Positions 15,870 through 23,867 are shown, counted from the stretch's first letter. The stretch: 36,825 nucleotides of DNA from Planctomycetota bacterium (GCA_002683135.1 NYSS01000190.1:1-36825), one strand, 5' to 3'. Made by a program: numbers and translations. Notes: generated from the sequence alone by a model not told the origin.

Positions 15870-16602
15870 TGAGCATCACCCCCTGCAGAACGGACATCAA
15901 CGCGCCCCAGATGCCCGTGACCATCAGCACGCCCAGGGCAATCAGCAGGCTGCCGCCGATGATGTTGACCACCCGGATGTGGCGTCGGAGGAAGGTGACT
16001 GACCGGGTGGCCCAGCCCAGTCCGAGCGCGAGCAGGAAGAACGGGATGCCCAGGCCGAGGGAGTAGGCCAAGCCGAGCAGGGCTGCCCGGCCGGGATCGC
16101 CGAGATTCCAGGACACCGACATGATGGCCGCCAGTGTTGGTCCGATGCAGGGAGTCCAGCCGATCCCGAGCGCGATGCCCAGCAGCGGTGCGCTGAACAA
16201 GCCCACGTTGCCACGGAAACGGGGTCGGAGGGTGCGTTGCGCGCGCGGGAACGCGCCGATGAACGCCAGGCCCATGATGATGACAACCACACCGAGCACC
16301 CGGGTGAGGATGTTCGCGTATTCGAGGAAGAACAGCCCCGCCACCCCACCGAGCACCGTGACGGTCATGAACACCAAAGTGAACCCGGCAACGAACAACG
16401 CCACCCCGCCGAGCAGCCGTCCACGGGCAGTGGCGGGGTGGCCTTGTGTCGAGGAGGTGGAGAGGGAGGACCCGAGGTAGCCGAAGTATCCGGGGACAAG
16501 CGGGAGCACGCACGGGGAGACGAAGGAGATCAGGCCCGCGAGCATGGCGATGAGCACGGCCACCCACAGTGCGCCGTCGAAGATGAACCCTTCGGCGCTC
16601 AT
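15850..16602 (-). CDS. ccdA: CcdA-type thiol-disulfide transporter
   Basis: 250 residues with six membrane segments. The two redox cysteines are in LISFVSPCVLPLVPGY and IGWTPCIGPTLAA, the paired SPC/TPC motifs of CcdA/DsbD. It carries electrons from cytosolic thioredoxin across the membrane to reduce outer-face partners such as the TlpA-like protein upstream. The ATG at 16602 overlaps that gene's stop (ATGA). A third use could be reduction of metal-oxidised thiols in the envelope. Confidence 0.93.
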   Translation of the reverse strand: MSAEGFIFDGALWVAVLIAMLAGLISFVSPCVLPLVPGYFGYLGSSLSTSSTQGHPATARGRLLGGVALFVAGFTLVFMTVTVLGGVAGLFFLEYANILTRVLGVVVIIMGLAFIGAFPRAQRTLRPRFRGNVGLFSAPLLGIALGIGWTPCIGPTLAAIMSVSWNLGDPGRAALLGLAYSLGLGIPFFLLALGLGWATRSVTFLRRHIRVVNIIGGSLLIALGVLMVTGIWGALMSVLQGVMLSVTLPL

Positions 16603-17258
16603 TCGCTCTCCGCCAGCGCGTCCGCGACGAGGGTGGACAGGATCGACGCGGCCGGCAGCTGCCCGATGATCCGGGCGGCGACCCTCCCCTGCCTGTCCAT
16701 CACCAGAGTCGTCGGGGTCGCCTGGATGGGAGTGACCGCAGCGAAGGCGAGCTTGGTCTTCCCGTCAACGATGTCGATCACGCTCGGGTAGGTGATCCCG
16801 TAGTCCTCCGCGAACGACAGCGCGGTGGCGGGCTGGTCGTAGATGTTCACCCCGATAAACCCCACCCCTTCGGGCTGATAGGTCTGCCACACCTCTTCCA
16901 GTAGCGGCGCCTCGACCCGGCACGGGCCACACGCGGCATACCAGAAGTTCACGACGTACACCTCGCCAGCAAAGTCGTCGCTGCTCACCGGGTTGCCGCG
17001 CTCGTCGACGCCGGCGAACACCACCGTCTCGCCACGCTCATCCGGGGCGATCTCGACGATGCGCTCGTCGACGCTGGTGGAACCGGTGCCGTTGTTCGCC
17101 GTGGCGGCCAGCCCGTCCTGGGATGTGCATCCTGCGATCGTGAGCACAGCGGCGGCGGCGAGCATCGCGGCGGCCGCACGGAACGCGCGCCAGGATCTCC
17201 GATGGGCAACCGGGGGGACGGCGCGGGTGACGGAGGTCACCCGAAACGGGTTTGCCAC
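16599..17258 (-). CDS. TlpA/ResA-like thioredoxin lipoprotein
   Basis: 219 residues from the GTG at 17258, which has GGAG six bases upstream; a TTG at 17270 is the only longer option. The long signal region ends in the lipobox VLTIAGC, so it is lipid-anchored. The thioredoxin fold has the active site NFWYAACGPCRVEAP and the cis-Pro TPTTLVMD. It should reduce apocytochrome c or other outer-face thiols using electrons from CcdA. It heads the tlpA-ccdA-resB-dsbA-lnt-ccsB run of overlapping genes. Confidence 0.9.
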   Translation of the reverse strand: MANPFRVTSVTRAVPPVAHRRSWRAFRAAAAMLAAAAVLTIAGCTSQDGLAATANNGTGSTSVDERIVEIAPDERGETVVFAGVDERGNPVSSDDFAGEVYVVNFWYAACGPCRVEAPLLEEVWQTYQPEGVGFIGVNIYDQPATALSFAEDYGITYPSVIDIVDGKTKLAFAAVTPIQATPTTLVMDRQGRVAARIIGQLPAASILSTLVADALAESE

Positions 17259-17350
17259 GACGTTCTCCAATACCAGAACTCAACAGGCGTGCGGTCTGGC
17301 AGTGCCAGCGACTGCACGCTCGTACGGGTGCGAGGGAGTTGAGTCGTGGA

Positions 17351-17770
17351 TCAGGTTCGGGAAACGCCCAGCTGCGTAAGAGAGAGCACCGGACTCCGGG
17401 ACGGCGGGACCGCGATCAACTCACGCACCATCCCCGCGACACGCTCGATGCTGTACGTGCGGGACGGTACCCGCCAGGCCAGGACGACGAACGCCAGCGC
17501 ACACGCCACTCCCATCAGGCACAGGACGGCACCGAGATCTCCGGCCTCACCCGCGTACCCATCTGCTGTCACCGCCGGGACGGCGCCCGGTTCGTCGGTG
17601 ACGATCAACTCCGCGATCGGCGCTGCCTGAAGGCCCTCGGTTTCCGAGTACGTCGTCACCCACGACCCCATCAGGAGCGCCACGACGAGCCCTAGACCTA
17701 CCAGCAGCCTCGCCACCGACGAGCCCACGCGCGCAGCGGCAGCGCGGTCAGCCGGGGTGGAGCGGATCAT
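17351..17770 (-). CDS. membrane protein of unknown function
   Basis: 139 residues with two membrane segments (SSVARLLVGLGLVVALLMGSW and AVLCLMGVACALAFVVLAW) and an outward loop between them. No family recognised. The ATG at 17770 follows AGGA; the longer frame upstream runs through the cmtR promoter and is spurious. It lies 92 bases before the TlpA-like gene and divergent from cmtR copy 2, so it may be metal-controlled through that promoter region. Confidence 0.6.
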   Translation of the reverse strand: MIRSTPADRAAAARVGSSVARLLVGLGLVVALLMGSWVTTYSETEGLQAAPIAELIVTDEPGAVPAVTADGYAGEAGDLGAVLCLMGVACALAFVVLAWRVPSRTYSIERVAGMVRELIAVPPSRSPVLSLTQLGVSRT

Positions 17771-17823
17771 TGCGGACGGTCCTACGCTCGGGGTGCTCAG
17801 GGATCGGGATAGTCGACGATCAA

Positions 17824-17848
17824 ACACTACCAGGTGTATATTCAGCGA
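17824..17848 (+). promoter_or_regulatory. leaderless promoter and operator of cmtR copy 2
   Basis: TATATT (17837-17842) is six bases from the ATG at 17849, the spacing expected when transcription starts at the A of the ATG. ACAC/GTGT (17824-17837) form a short dyad over the -10 region. The segment shares GTGTAT-x-TTCA-x-CG and TGCTGAC with the region before cmtR copy 1. Confidence 0.55.
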
Positions 17849-18220
17849 ATGCTGACCTTTGCGTCTCGTGTTGATGTGATGAATCGTCTCGGCCGCGCGA
17901 TGGCCGATCCGACCCGCTCCCGGATCCTCCTCGAGCTTCTTGCGGCCCCCGGCTATCCTGCCCGGTTGTCGGAGTCGTTGGGCCTGACCCGGACGAACGT
18001 CTCCAACCACCTCGCGTGCCTGCGTGGCTGCGGCATTGTGGTCGCGACCCCGAAAGGACGCCAGACCCGATATGAGATCGCGGACCCGCATCTGACCCGC
18101 GCAATTTCGATGCTCGTGGACACTGTGCTGGCCTACGACGATGGCGCACCGTGCACCGACGAGAACTGCGACGTGCCGTTCTGCTGCGACACCACGACCA
18201 CGACGGGGGCTGCACCGTGA
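17849..18220 (+). CDS. cmtR: CmtR-type Cd/Pb-sensing ArsR-family repressor (copy 2)
   Basis: 123 residues. From the ATG at 17849 the cysteines lie at 57, 61 (HLACLRGCG) and 102, the CmtR metal ligands. The upstream GTG at 17834 would shift this numbering and lies inside the -10 box. It is closely similar to copy 1, with shared DVMNRLGRAMADPTRSRIL, but the DNA-recognition helix differs (TRTNVSNHLAC versus SPSNVSNHLTC), so their operators may differ slightly. It heads a plus-strand unit with a small Cys protein and a P1B ATPase. Confidence 0.9.
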   Translation: MLTFASRVDVMNRLGRAMADPTRSRILLELLAAPGYPARLSESLGLTRTNVSNHLACLRGCGIVVATPKGRQTRYEIADPHLTRAISMLVDTVLAYDDGAPCTDENCDVPFCCDTTTTTGAAP

Positions 18221-18372
18221 GCGAGGAATACTTCGGGCCGGACGAGCCTCGCAAGACCAGCACCGTGCGCCGGATCGAACTGGGCCGCCCGCTCACCGCC
18301 GGTGACGCCTGTTGTGGCCCCCGAGGGCACCCGCACGACGGTCGACACGCTTACGGCGGCCCGGAGGCATGA
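18217..18372 (+). CDS. 51-residue GDACCGP protein between cmtR and the ATPase
   Basis: GTG start overlapping the cmtR stop (GTGA). The sequence begins VSEEYFGPDEPRKT and carries a GDACCGP motif followed by a His-rich tail (HPHDGRHAYGG). The same GDACCGP motif occurs in a different frame 76 bases later, near residue 27 of the ATPase. It could be a small metal-binding protein, or the N-terminus of an ATPase separated by a frame shift. The tight coupling favours translation; the function is unknown. Confidence 0.5.
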   Translation: MSEEYFGPDEPRKTSTVRRIELGRPLTAGDACCGPRGHPHDGRHAYGGPEA

Positions 18373-20350
18373 AGACGGTGACGCATGCTGCGGACCAGAC
18401 CCCGCCTCCCCTGTAGACACGGATGCGGAAGAGATCGAGGTGCGTCCGCCGTGGTGGCGGGACACCGCGCTGCTGCCCTCCGCGATCGCGGGCGTTTTCC
18501 TCCTCGTCGGGTACATCCTCGAATGGACAGGGGTTCCGATCCCTGCCGTGATCCTCCAGGCAATCGCTCTGGTCGCGGGCGCGTACACGTTCGTCCCCGG
18601 TGCCATCCGACGGCTGCTGCGCGGCCGCCTCGGCGTCGGGCTGCTGATGACGATCGCCGCGGTCGGAGCGGTGCTGCTTGGCCACGTCGGCGAAGCCGCC
18701 GCGCTGGCGTTCCTGTTCTCTCTCGCCGAAGCTCTCGAAGACCGGGCAATGGACCAAGCCAAAGAAGGCCTCCGCGCGCTCCTCTCCCTCATCCCCGACA
18801 CCGTGCGGGTCTCCCGCCTGGGCGGCGATGTCACCATCCCCGCAGCCGACGTCCGTGAACTGGACATCCTCGTCGTCGGCGCCGGCGAACGGATCGCCAC
18901 AGACGGCGTCGTCGTGGAGGGCCAGTCGAGTCTCGACACTTCAGCGGTCACCGGCGAATCCATTCCATTGGAGGTCGGACCCGCCGACCCGGTCATCGCC
19001 GGCTCGGTAAACGGGTCTGCAACCCTCCGGATCGAGGCCACCGCAGACGGACGCGACAACTCCCTCACTCAGATCGTCGCACTCGTCGAGCAAGCACACG
19101 CCCACAAAGGCGACCGGGCACGCCTCGCTGACCGCATCGCCCGCCCCCTCGTCCCGGCCGTGCTGATCCTCGCAGCCCTCGTTGCGCTGTTCGGTGTCCT
19201 CATCGGTGACCCGTCTACGTGGATCGAACGAGCCCTTGTTGTCCTAGTCGCCGCATCCCCGTGCGCCCTGGCAATCGCGGTGCCCGTCACGGTCATCAAC
19301 GCGATCGGTGCGGCCTCCAAGTTCGGTGTCGTGATCAAGTCGGGAGAAGCGTTCGAGCAGCTCGGCACGATCCGCGCCGTGGCCCTGGACAAGACCGGCA
19401 CCCTCACCCGCAACGAGCCAACCGTCATTGACGTGCAACCCGCCACCGGAACCACCCGCGACGACCTCCTCGCCTGGGCAGCGGCCGTCGAGGCCACCAG
19501 CACACACCCGCTCGCCGCCGCCATCACCGCCGCCGCACCCGGCGCCATCGCGGCGACGAACGTGACCGAAGAGGCGGGCCACGGCATCACCGGCCAGATC
19601 AATGGCCGAACCATCCGGATCGGCAACACCCGCTGGCTCAACCCCGGCAACCTTCGCATCACCGCCGACACCATGGCCGCCCAGGGCATGACCGTGGTCG
19701 TCGTCGAAACGGATCGACAGATCGCCGGGCTCATCGGAGTCAGAGACGAGCTGCGTCCGGAATCCGCCGAGACCGTACGGATGCTGCACGATCAGGGCAT
19801 TGAGACCATCATGCTCACAGGCGACAACGACCGAACCGCCCGCGCAATCGCCCAGGAAGCCGGCATCACGGACGTCCGGGCCGAGCAACTGCCCAAGGAC
19901 AAGGCCGACGCGATCGCCGCCCTCGTCGCATCCCGACCGACAGCGATGGTTGGCGACGGCATCAACGACGCCCCCGCCCTCGCCACAGCGACGGTCGGGA
20001 TCGCGATGGGCGTGAAGGGCTCCGCCGCGGCGATCGAGTCCGCCGACGTCGCTTTTACCGGCCATGACCTCCGCTTCATTCCCGGGGCGCTCGCTCACGC
20101 CAAGCGCGGCCGGCGGATCATGACCACCAACATCGGCCTGGCCCTAGCGATTATCGTCGTACTTTTTCCCCTCGCCCTGTTCGGCGTGCTCGGCCTCGCC
20201 GGCGTCGTACTGGTACACGAGATCGCCGAAATCGTCGTTATTCTTAACGGTGTTCGTGCCGCTCGCCGCCCGGGTGTACTTCGGCAAGTCGCCTTCATGC
20301 CGGTCCCGCGATCTGAGCCCCATGCGCCTGTAAATTTCGCGGCCAGATGA
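18302..20350 (+). CDS. heavy-metal-translocating P1B ATPase (SPC type, Cd/Pb/Zn/Co range)
   Basis: 682 residues from the GTG at 18302; another GTG lies at 18314 and neither has a clear ribosome site, so the start is uncertain. An N-terminal GDACCGP motif replaces a full metal-binding domain. Key motifs are TGES at 217, the membrane SPC motif near 319-321 (AASPCALAIAVP), DKTGTLTR at 363, STHPLA and GDGINDAPALA. SPC with a His-Glu pair in the last segment (LVHEIAEIVVILN) resembles P1B-4 pumps. Under CmtR control, cadmium, lead or zinc efflux is most likely. The gene overlaps the small ORF by 71 bases. Confidence 0.88.
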   Translation: MTPVVAPEGTRTTVDTLTAARRHEDGDACCGPDPASPVDTDAEEIEVRPPWWRDTALLPSAIAGVFLLVGYILEWTGVPIPAVILQAIALVAGAYTFVPGAIRRLLRGRLGVGLLMTIAAVGAVLLGHVGEAAALAFLFSLAEALEDRAMDQAKEGLRALLSLIPDTVRVSRLGGDVTIPAADVRELDILVVGAGERIATDGVVVEGQSSLDTSAVTGESIPLEVGPADPVIAGSVNGSATLRIEATADGRDNSLTQIVALVEQAHAHKGDRARLADRIARPLVPAVLILAALVALFGVLIGDPSTWIERALVVLVAASPCALAIAVPVTVINAIGAASKFGVVIKSGEAFEQLGTIRAVALDKTGTLTRNEPTVIDVQPATGTTRDDLLAWAAAVEATSTHPLAAAITAAAPGAIAATNVTEEAGHGITGQINGRTIRIGNTRWLNPGNLRITADTMAAQGMTVVVVETDRQIAGLIGVRDELRPESAETVRMLHDQGIETIMLTGDNDRTARAIAQEAGITDVRAEQLPKDKADAIAALVASRPTAMVGDGINDAPALATATVGIAMGVKGSAAAIESADVAFTGHDLRFIPGALAHAKRGRRIMTTNIGLALAIIVVLFPLALFGVLGLAGVVLVHEIAEIVVILNGVRAARRPGVLRQVAFMPVPRSEPHAPVNFAAR

Positions 20351-20374
20351 GGCACCCCACTGGGAAGAGAAAAC

Positions 20375-21358
20375 ATGCGAACGAGCGTGGAGTGGATGGA
20401 GCGAAACCAAATCCCGCTCTACCTCGCCGCGCTCGTGTTCGGTGCGGCGGTGGGCCTGCTAGTGCCAGCGGTCGCGCACCCCGCGGAGTTGACGACGATC
20501 CCAATACTCGGGCTGCTGCTCTACGCGACCTTCCTCAGCGTGCCGTTCGCCAAGATCGGGCAGGCATTCCGCGACTGGCGATTCCTCTCCACCGTCCTCG
20601 TCGTCAACTTCGTCCTCGTTCCGATCGTGGTGTTCTTGCTGTCGCGGATCGTCGCGCACGACCAGGTGCTCCTAGTAGGGGTCCTGTTCGTGCTGCTGAC
20701 CCCATGTGTGGATTACGTCATCGTGTTCACCGGCATCGCCGGCGGGGCGAAAGAGCGGCTGCTTGCGGCCGCGCCGCTGCTGATGCTTGCCCAGATGCTT
20801 CTGCTGCCGTTCTATCTATGGTTGTTCGTCGGCGCCGAGTTCGTCGGGGCGGTCGACCTCGCCCCCTTCGTCGAGGCGTTCTTGCTGCTCATCGTCCTGC
20901 CGCTCGTGACGGCCGGGCTCACCCAGCTCGTCGCCGCCCGCACCCGCTGGGGTGCGGCGGTGCAGGAGGTTGTGCTGGGCGCGATGGTGCCGTTGATGAT
21001 GCTCACCCTCGCCGTGGTCGTCGCCTCCCAGATTGCCGGCGTCGGCCGGCAGCTCGGCGTGCTCCTGCTCGCGATCCCCGTCTTTGTGCTGTTCGCCGCG
21101 GTCATGGTCCCGGTCGGTGCCCTTGCCGGCAGGGTGGCGCTGCTGGACGTGCCCGCGCGCAGGGCGATCGTGTTCAGCGGCGCGACCCGCAACTCTCTCG
21201 TCGTCCTTCCGCTTGTCCTTGCCCTTCCGGCAGCGTTCGACCTCGCGCCGCTCGTGGTGGTGACTCAGACCCTCGTCGAGTTGCTGGTCATGGTCATCTT
21301 CGTGCGTCTCGTTCCGCGGCTTCTTCCCTACCGCTCGGTGTCGACGGCGCTCTCGTGA
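20375..21358 (+). CDS. Acr3/bile-acid-sodium-symporter-like exporter (arsenic resistance type)
   Basis: 327 residues with about ten membrane segments. The motif LTPCVDYVIVFTGIAGG matches the Cys-containing TPC-[TV]-D segment of the arsenic-resistance branch of the BASS superfamily. SGATRNSLVVLPLVLALP corresponds to the second conserved repeat. Acr3 proteins export arsenite. No arsC or arsenite-specific ArsR is visible nearby, so the substrate may be another metalloid or anion. It follows the ATPase by 24 bases and is probably in the same unit. Confidence 0.75.
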   Translation: MRTSVEWMERNQIPLYLAALVFGAAVGLLVPAVAHPAELTTIPILGLLLYATFLSVPFAKIGQAFRDWRFLSTVLVVNFVLVPIVVFLLSRIVAHDQVLLVGVLFVLLTPCVDYVIVFTGIAGGAKERLLAAAPLLMLAQMLLLPFYLWLFVGAEFVGAVDLAPFVEAFLLLIVLPLVTAGLTQLVAARTRWGAAVQEVVLGAMVPLMMLTLAVVVASQIAGVGRQLGVLLLAIPVFVLFAAVMVPVGALAGRVALLDVPARRAIVFSGATRNSLVVLPLVLALPAAFDLAPLVVVTQTLVELLVMVIFVRLVPRLLPYRSVSTALS

Positions 21359-21371
21359 GTCGACTGGGTGG

Positions 21372-21389
21372 CCGGCCTAAAGCGGCCGG
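21372..21389 (+). terminator. stem-loop after the Acr3-like gene
   Basis: CCGGCC (21372-21377) and GGCCGG (21384-21389) pair around six bases, 14 bases past the stop at 21358. The opposing gene ends at 21452, so it may serve both directions. No clear T-run follows. Confidence 0.5.
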
Positions 21390-21451
21390 TTGAGACGTGG
21401 GTGCGGTCCTCCGCGGTGAGGGAGGTTCCCCCGCGTCCGAAACTGTAGACG

Positions 21452-21718
21452 TCAGCCTCGGCTTGTGCGGTGGAACCGGTGAGTGAGCACGCCGGCGGCG
21501 ATCGCGAATGCCGTGGCGGCGAGGCCGGCCGGCACCAGCAAGTACGGCACGACGACGAGCATGGAGCGGCCCAGGAAGCTCTCGACGGGGATGAGGCTGG
21601 CCAGGGTGCAGATGAAGCTCACGAGGGCCAGGACGGTCCATTGGCGGCCGCTGTAGCGCAGCACGCGCACGCCGGCGCCGTCGTGCCACCACAGCCGTAG
21701 AGGCTCGGGGATCTTCAC
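21452..21718 (-). CDS. small two-segment membrane protein
   Basis: 88 residues from the GTG at 21718, which follows AGGAGAACGCC. Begins VKIPEPLRLWWHDGAGVRVL, then two membrane segments (TVLALVSFICTLASLIPV and LVVVPYLLVPAGLAATAFAI). No family recognised. It is isolated between hairpins on both sides and marks the junction of the metal region and plasmid backbone. Confidence 0.55.
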   Translation of the reverse strand: MKIPEPLRLWWHDGAGVRVLRYSGRQWTVLALVSFICTLASLIPVESFLGRSMLVVVPYLLVPAGLAATAFAIAAGVLTHRFHRTSRG

Positions 21719-21760
21719 GGCGTTCTCCTGTCGCTCGGTGGCTCCATTGTCGCGCACAGC

Positions 21761-21798
21761 CACGCCCCCGGCCGGGAGAGAGTGCGGCCAGGGGCGTG
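21761..21798 (-). terminator. strong stem-loop at the end of the ssb operon
   Basis: CACGCCCC-x-GGCCG (21761-21774) pairs with CGGCC-x-GGGGCGTG (21785-21798): 13 pairs with one internal mismatch. It begins 15 bases beyond the last gene of the minus-strand ssb run (stop at 21813) and separates the backbone from the metal genes. Confidence 0.6.
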
Positions 21799-21812
21799 CT
21801 GAGTATGTGGGG

Positions 21813-22172
21813 TTAGTCGTTGCGCGAGGGCGGGACGTCGGCGGCCTCGATCAGATGCGGGAGGAGGCGCTGCAAGACCAGTCGAGAGTGATACAGCTCC
21901 CCCAGGGTGTAGTCCGCGAGGGTGACGTGATCGTGCTCGTCCAGGTGCGATACCGGGTCAGCGATGAATAGCAGCGACCCGCGCACCGCCTCGACGCGCT
22001 CGGAGACGGTGAGGAGGTCCCAGTCTTCGCGCATGGCGTGTAGGTGCCAGTTCACGGGCTGAGTGGGCGGCTCGGGGCCGCGCAGCAGCCGGTCGCCTTT
22101 CCGGGCGACCGAGGACGGCCCGTGGCTGGCATACGTCAGTGCGTCGTCCTCGTTTACAGCTCGTCGAACCAC
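21813..22172 (-). CDS. hypothetical plasmid protein
   Basis: About 119 residues with a GTG start at 22172; no ATG is available and the ribosome site is poor, so the start is uncertain. It overlaps the previous gene by 19 bases. Acidic and His-containing C-terminal half (ADPVSHLDEHDHVTLADYTLGELYHSRLVL) with predicted helices; no family recognised. It is the last gene of the redoxin-ssb run. Confidence 0.5.
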   Translation of the reverse strand: MVRRAVNEDDALTYASHGPSSVARKGDRLLRGPEPPTQPVNWHLHAMREDWDLLTVSERVEAVRGSLLFIADPVSHLDEHDHVTLADYTLGELYHSRLVLQRLLPHLIEAADVPPSRND

Positions 22173-22516
22173 CGCACGACACCGTTTGCGGAGTGGGCGG
22201 CCCGGAGGGCTTCGGCGGCGGCGGACAGTGCGGCGGCGGCCCGTTCGAGTTCGGCGGCGGCGGTGACGGTTCCTGTCCCTCCGTCCCCTCGGCTGTCCTC
22301 CCCCGCATAGTGTGTGCCGTCGACGACCCGTGAATGCCAGGCTCCGAGTTGTCGACAGACCTGTTCGAGGTCGTCGACGGTGGCGACGAGCTCTCCGAGA
22401 AGCGTGTACGAGTCGAACGGCGCGGGCACGTCTCGGGTCGAGTGCGCGAGGGTCCGGGCTTGGGCTGAGAGGTCGCGGGCGACCTCGACCTGGCGGTGTT
22501 GTTCGTTCTCGGCCAT
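22154..22516 (-). CDS. hypothetical helical plasmid protein
   Basis: 120 residues, mostly alpha-helical with Ala/Glu-rich heptads (AAAELERAAAALSAAAEALRA) that suggest a coiled coil. GAAGG precedes the ATG. Third gene of the run redoxin-ssb-this gene-next gene. No family recognised; its position suggests a role in plasmid DNA processing or establishment. Confidence 0.6.
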   Translation of the reverse strand: MAENEQHRQVEVARDLSAQARTLAHSTRDVPAPFDSYTLLGELVATVDDLEQVCRQLGAWHSRVVDGTHYAGEDSRGDGGTGTVTAAAELERAAAALSAAAEALRAAHSANGVVRWFDEL

Positions 22517-22586
22517 GTCTTACCTTCTCTGAGATCACCGACATGGCCGGGGCCGCTCTGGCGGCCCCGGCCATGTCGCGGGTTGC

Positions 22587-22949
22587 TTACTGCTGGTCGT
22601 CGCGGGCGTTGCGGCTGATGGTGACCGTCGCTCGAGCGAGGTCCGCGCCGATGCTGTCGGCGTCGATGACTCGGCCGTACTGCTTGTTGGCGTCGTCTCC
22701 CCAGCTCGACGTGTGCTCGCGTCCGGTGACGATCACGGCGTCTCCCTTGTGCAGGGATGCGGCCGCGTTCTCGCCCAGCTCGAACCGGGCTTCGATGAAG
22801 TGGGTTGTCGGGGTGTCGTGGGCCTGCCACTTGCCCTGTCGGTACTCCCCCGTGTTCTCGATGACGCGCAGCTTGGTGATCTGGATGCTGCCTGCGGGCA
22901 CGACCTCGGGGTCGGCGGCCAGGTTTCCGGTGATGGTGCGTGTGGACAT
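22587..22949 (-). CDS. ssb: plasmid single-stranded DNA-binding protein
   Basis: 120 residues, one OB-fold. MSTRTITGNLAADPEVV opens as in bacterial SSBs, and TTHFIEARFELGENAAASLHKGDAVIVTGREHT covers the L23 and dimer strands. It lacks the long Gly/Pro linker and acidic DDDIPF tail of chromosomal SSB, so it may not recruit the usual SSB partners. Plasmid SSBs coat incoming single strands during transfer and dampen the SOS response. GGAGAG precedes the ATG. It lies 11 bases after the redoxin gene and shares its leader. Confidence 0.85.
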   Translation of the reverse strand: MSTRTITGNLAADPEVVPAGSIQITKLRVIENTGEYRQGKWQAHDTPTTHFIEARFELGENAAASLHKGDAVIVTGREHTSSWGDDANKQYGRVIDADSIGADLARATVTISRNARDDQQ

Positions 22950-22960
22950 GGTGTCTCTCC

Positions 22961-23206
22961 TTATCGGTGACTTGCGATGCGGTCGATGTGGTCGGGGCGG
23001 AAGCCGCTCCAGTGGTCCTCGTCGGTGATGACGACGACGGGTGCTTCGGTGTATCCCAGGTCCTCGACGACGTAGGCACGCGCTGCCTCGTTCTCTCGGA
23101 TGTTGACTTCTGCGAACTCGATGCCCTTGGTCGTCAGCACCTTCTTGGTGAGTGTGCAGCGGGCGCATGACGGGCCGGTGGTGTACACCGTGATCTGCTC
23201 AGCCAT
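22961..23206 (-). CDS. NrdH-like glutaredoxin/redoxin (copy 1)
   Basis: 81 residues, thioredoxin fold with the active site PSCARCTLTKK and the C-terminal WSGFRPDHID motif typical of NrdH redoxins. NrdH passes electrons from thioredoxin reductase to class Ib ribonucleotide reductase. Beside ssb it could support nucleotide supply or redox control during plasmid establishment. The ATG at 23206 follows AGGGAGAGGGG. It is the first gene downstream of leader element A. Confidence 0.85.
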   Translation of the reverse strand: MAEQITVYTTGPSCARCTLTKKVLTTKGIEFAEVNIRENEAARAYVVEDLGYTEAPVVVITDEDHWSGFRPDHIDRIASHR

Positions 23207-23236
23207 TGCTCTTGCCCCTCTCCCTACCAACCGTTT

Positions 23237-23396
23237 TTCTTTGCCTTCCGGCAATCGAGGGATTAACGGCGAGCGGAGCGGAGGGAGCAACGGACCGTGG
23301 AATACCGGAGTGAGCGCAGCGAGGGAGGATATGCCGCGAAAGCCGTTGGCCCGGAGCGGAGCCGTCGTATCCTCGACAGCCGGACAGGTCAAAGAA
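23237..23396 (-). promoter_or_regulatory. structured leader element A (upstream of redoxin 1/ssb)
   Basis: About 160 bases ending 31 bases before the redoxin start. The ends are inverted repeats: TTCTTTGCCTTCCGGC at 23237-23252 and its near-complement at 23379-23396, with two one-base bulges. Inside, CAACGG (23288-23293) pairs with CCGTTG (23343-23348) around a core shared with elements C and D; on the minus strand this reads GGCTTTCGCGGCATATCC, then GGTATTCCACG. A local hairpin TTGCC-GGAA-GGCAA (23241-23254) abuts the ribosome site, and GCCGCGTAGCGGCTCC (23414-23429) precedes the element. The rest of the 23207-23549 gap holds only the palindrome at 23511. Confidence 0.7.
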
Positions 23397-23510
23397 TGCG
23401 TGAGAGTCGCTGTGCCGCGTAGCGGCTCCCCTCGCAGGCCGGCCTCCGTGCCGGTGCGCCTGGCTCTGCGTGTGGGCGTGCATGGCGGTCTGCGCTCAAC
23501 GTGCTTTCAG

Positions 23511-23522
23511 AGTGATATCACT
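23511..23522. repeat. AGTGATATCACT palindrome downstream of the par operon
   Basis: A perfect 12-bp palindrome. A near-copy AGTGATATTACT is at 24640-24651 upstream of parA, and TTGTGATATCAGTG lies at 26189-26202. These could be centromere (parS-like) sites bound by the ParA partner, or operators of a shared regulator. Confidence 0.5.
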
Positions 23523-23549
23523 GCGATAGCGCGTCATATCGGGCCTGGT

Positions 23550-23867
23550 TTACGCGCGGTGCTCGGCTCGGAGGACTTCGAGGCCACGTTGCAGGGCGCG
23601 CAGCGCGGTCTTGTGCTGGCTGCGATCCTCTAGCCCTGCGACCTCGGCCAGTTCGGCCGGGAGGGTGGCGTCGGGCCAGCGGATCAGCAGCGTCTTGGCC
23701 ACGTCGGCCGGCCACTCCCCCGGCGCCGCGGTGCGGGCCGGTGCCGTCTCGCGGGGCGGCGTGGGGACGGCCGCAACCGGCGCCGGTGCCTCCGCGGGTG
23801 TGTCGGCGGCGGCGCCGAACGCCTCGATAGCTGCCGGGTCTGCCTGGGGTCGCTTCTTGATTGCCAT
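23550..23867 (-). CDS. ParA-partner protein (putative ParB-equivalent)
   Basis: 105 residues. A basic N-terminus (MAIKKRPQADPAA), an Ala/Pro/Thr-rich flexible middle and a helical C-terminal half (PAELAEVAGLEDRSQHKTALRALQRGLEVL). The ATG overlaps the parA stop (TAATG). A small unrelated protein encoded right after a short parA is usually the centromere-binding partner in type I partition systems; the family itself is not recognised. Confidence 0.6.
   Translation of the reverse strand: MAIKKRPQADPAAIEAFGAAADTPAEAPAPVAAVPTPPRETAPARTAAPGEWPADVAKTLLIRWPDATLPAELAEVAGLEDRSQHKTALRALQRGLEVLRAEHRA

Noticed and set aside
20347-21393. 348-codon frame overlapping the Acr3-like gene
   Set aside because: An Arg/Pro-rich out-of-frame product; the other frame encodes a clean ten-segment membrane protein.
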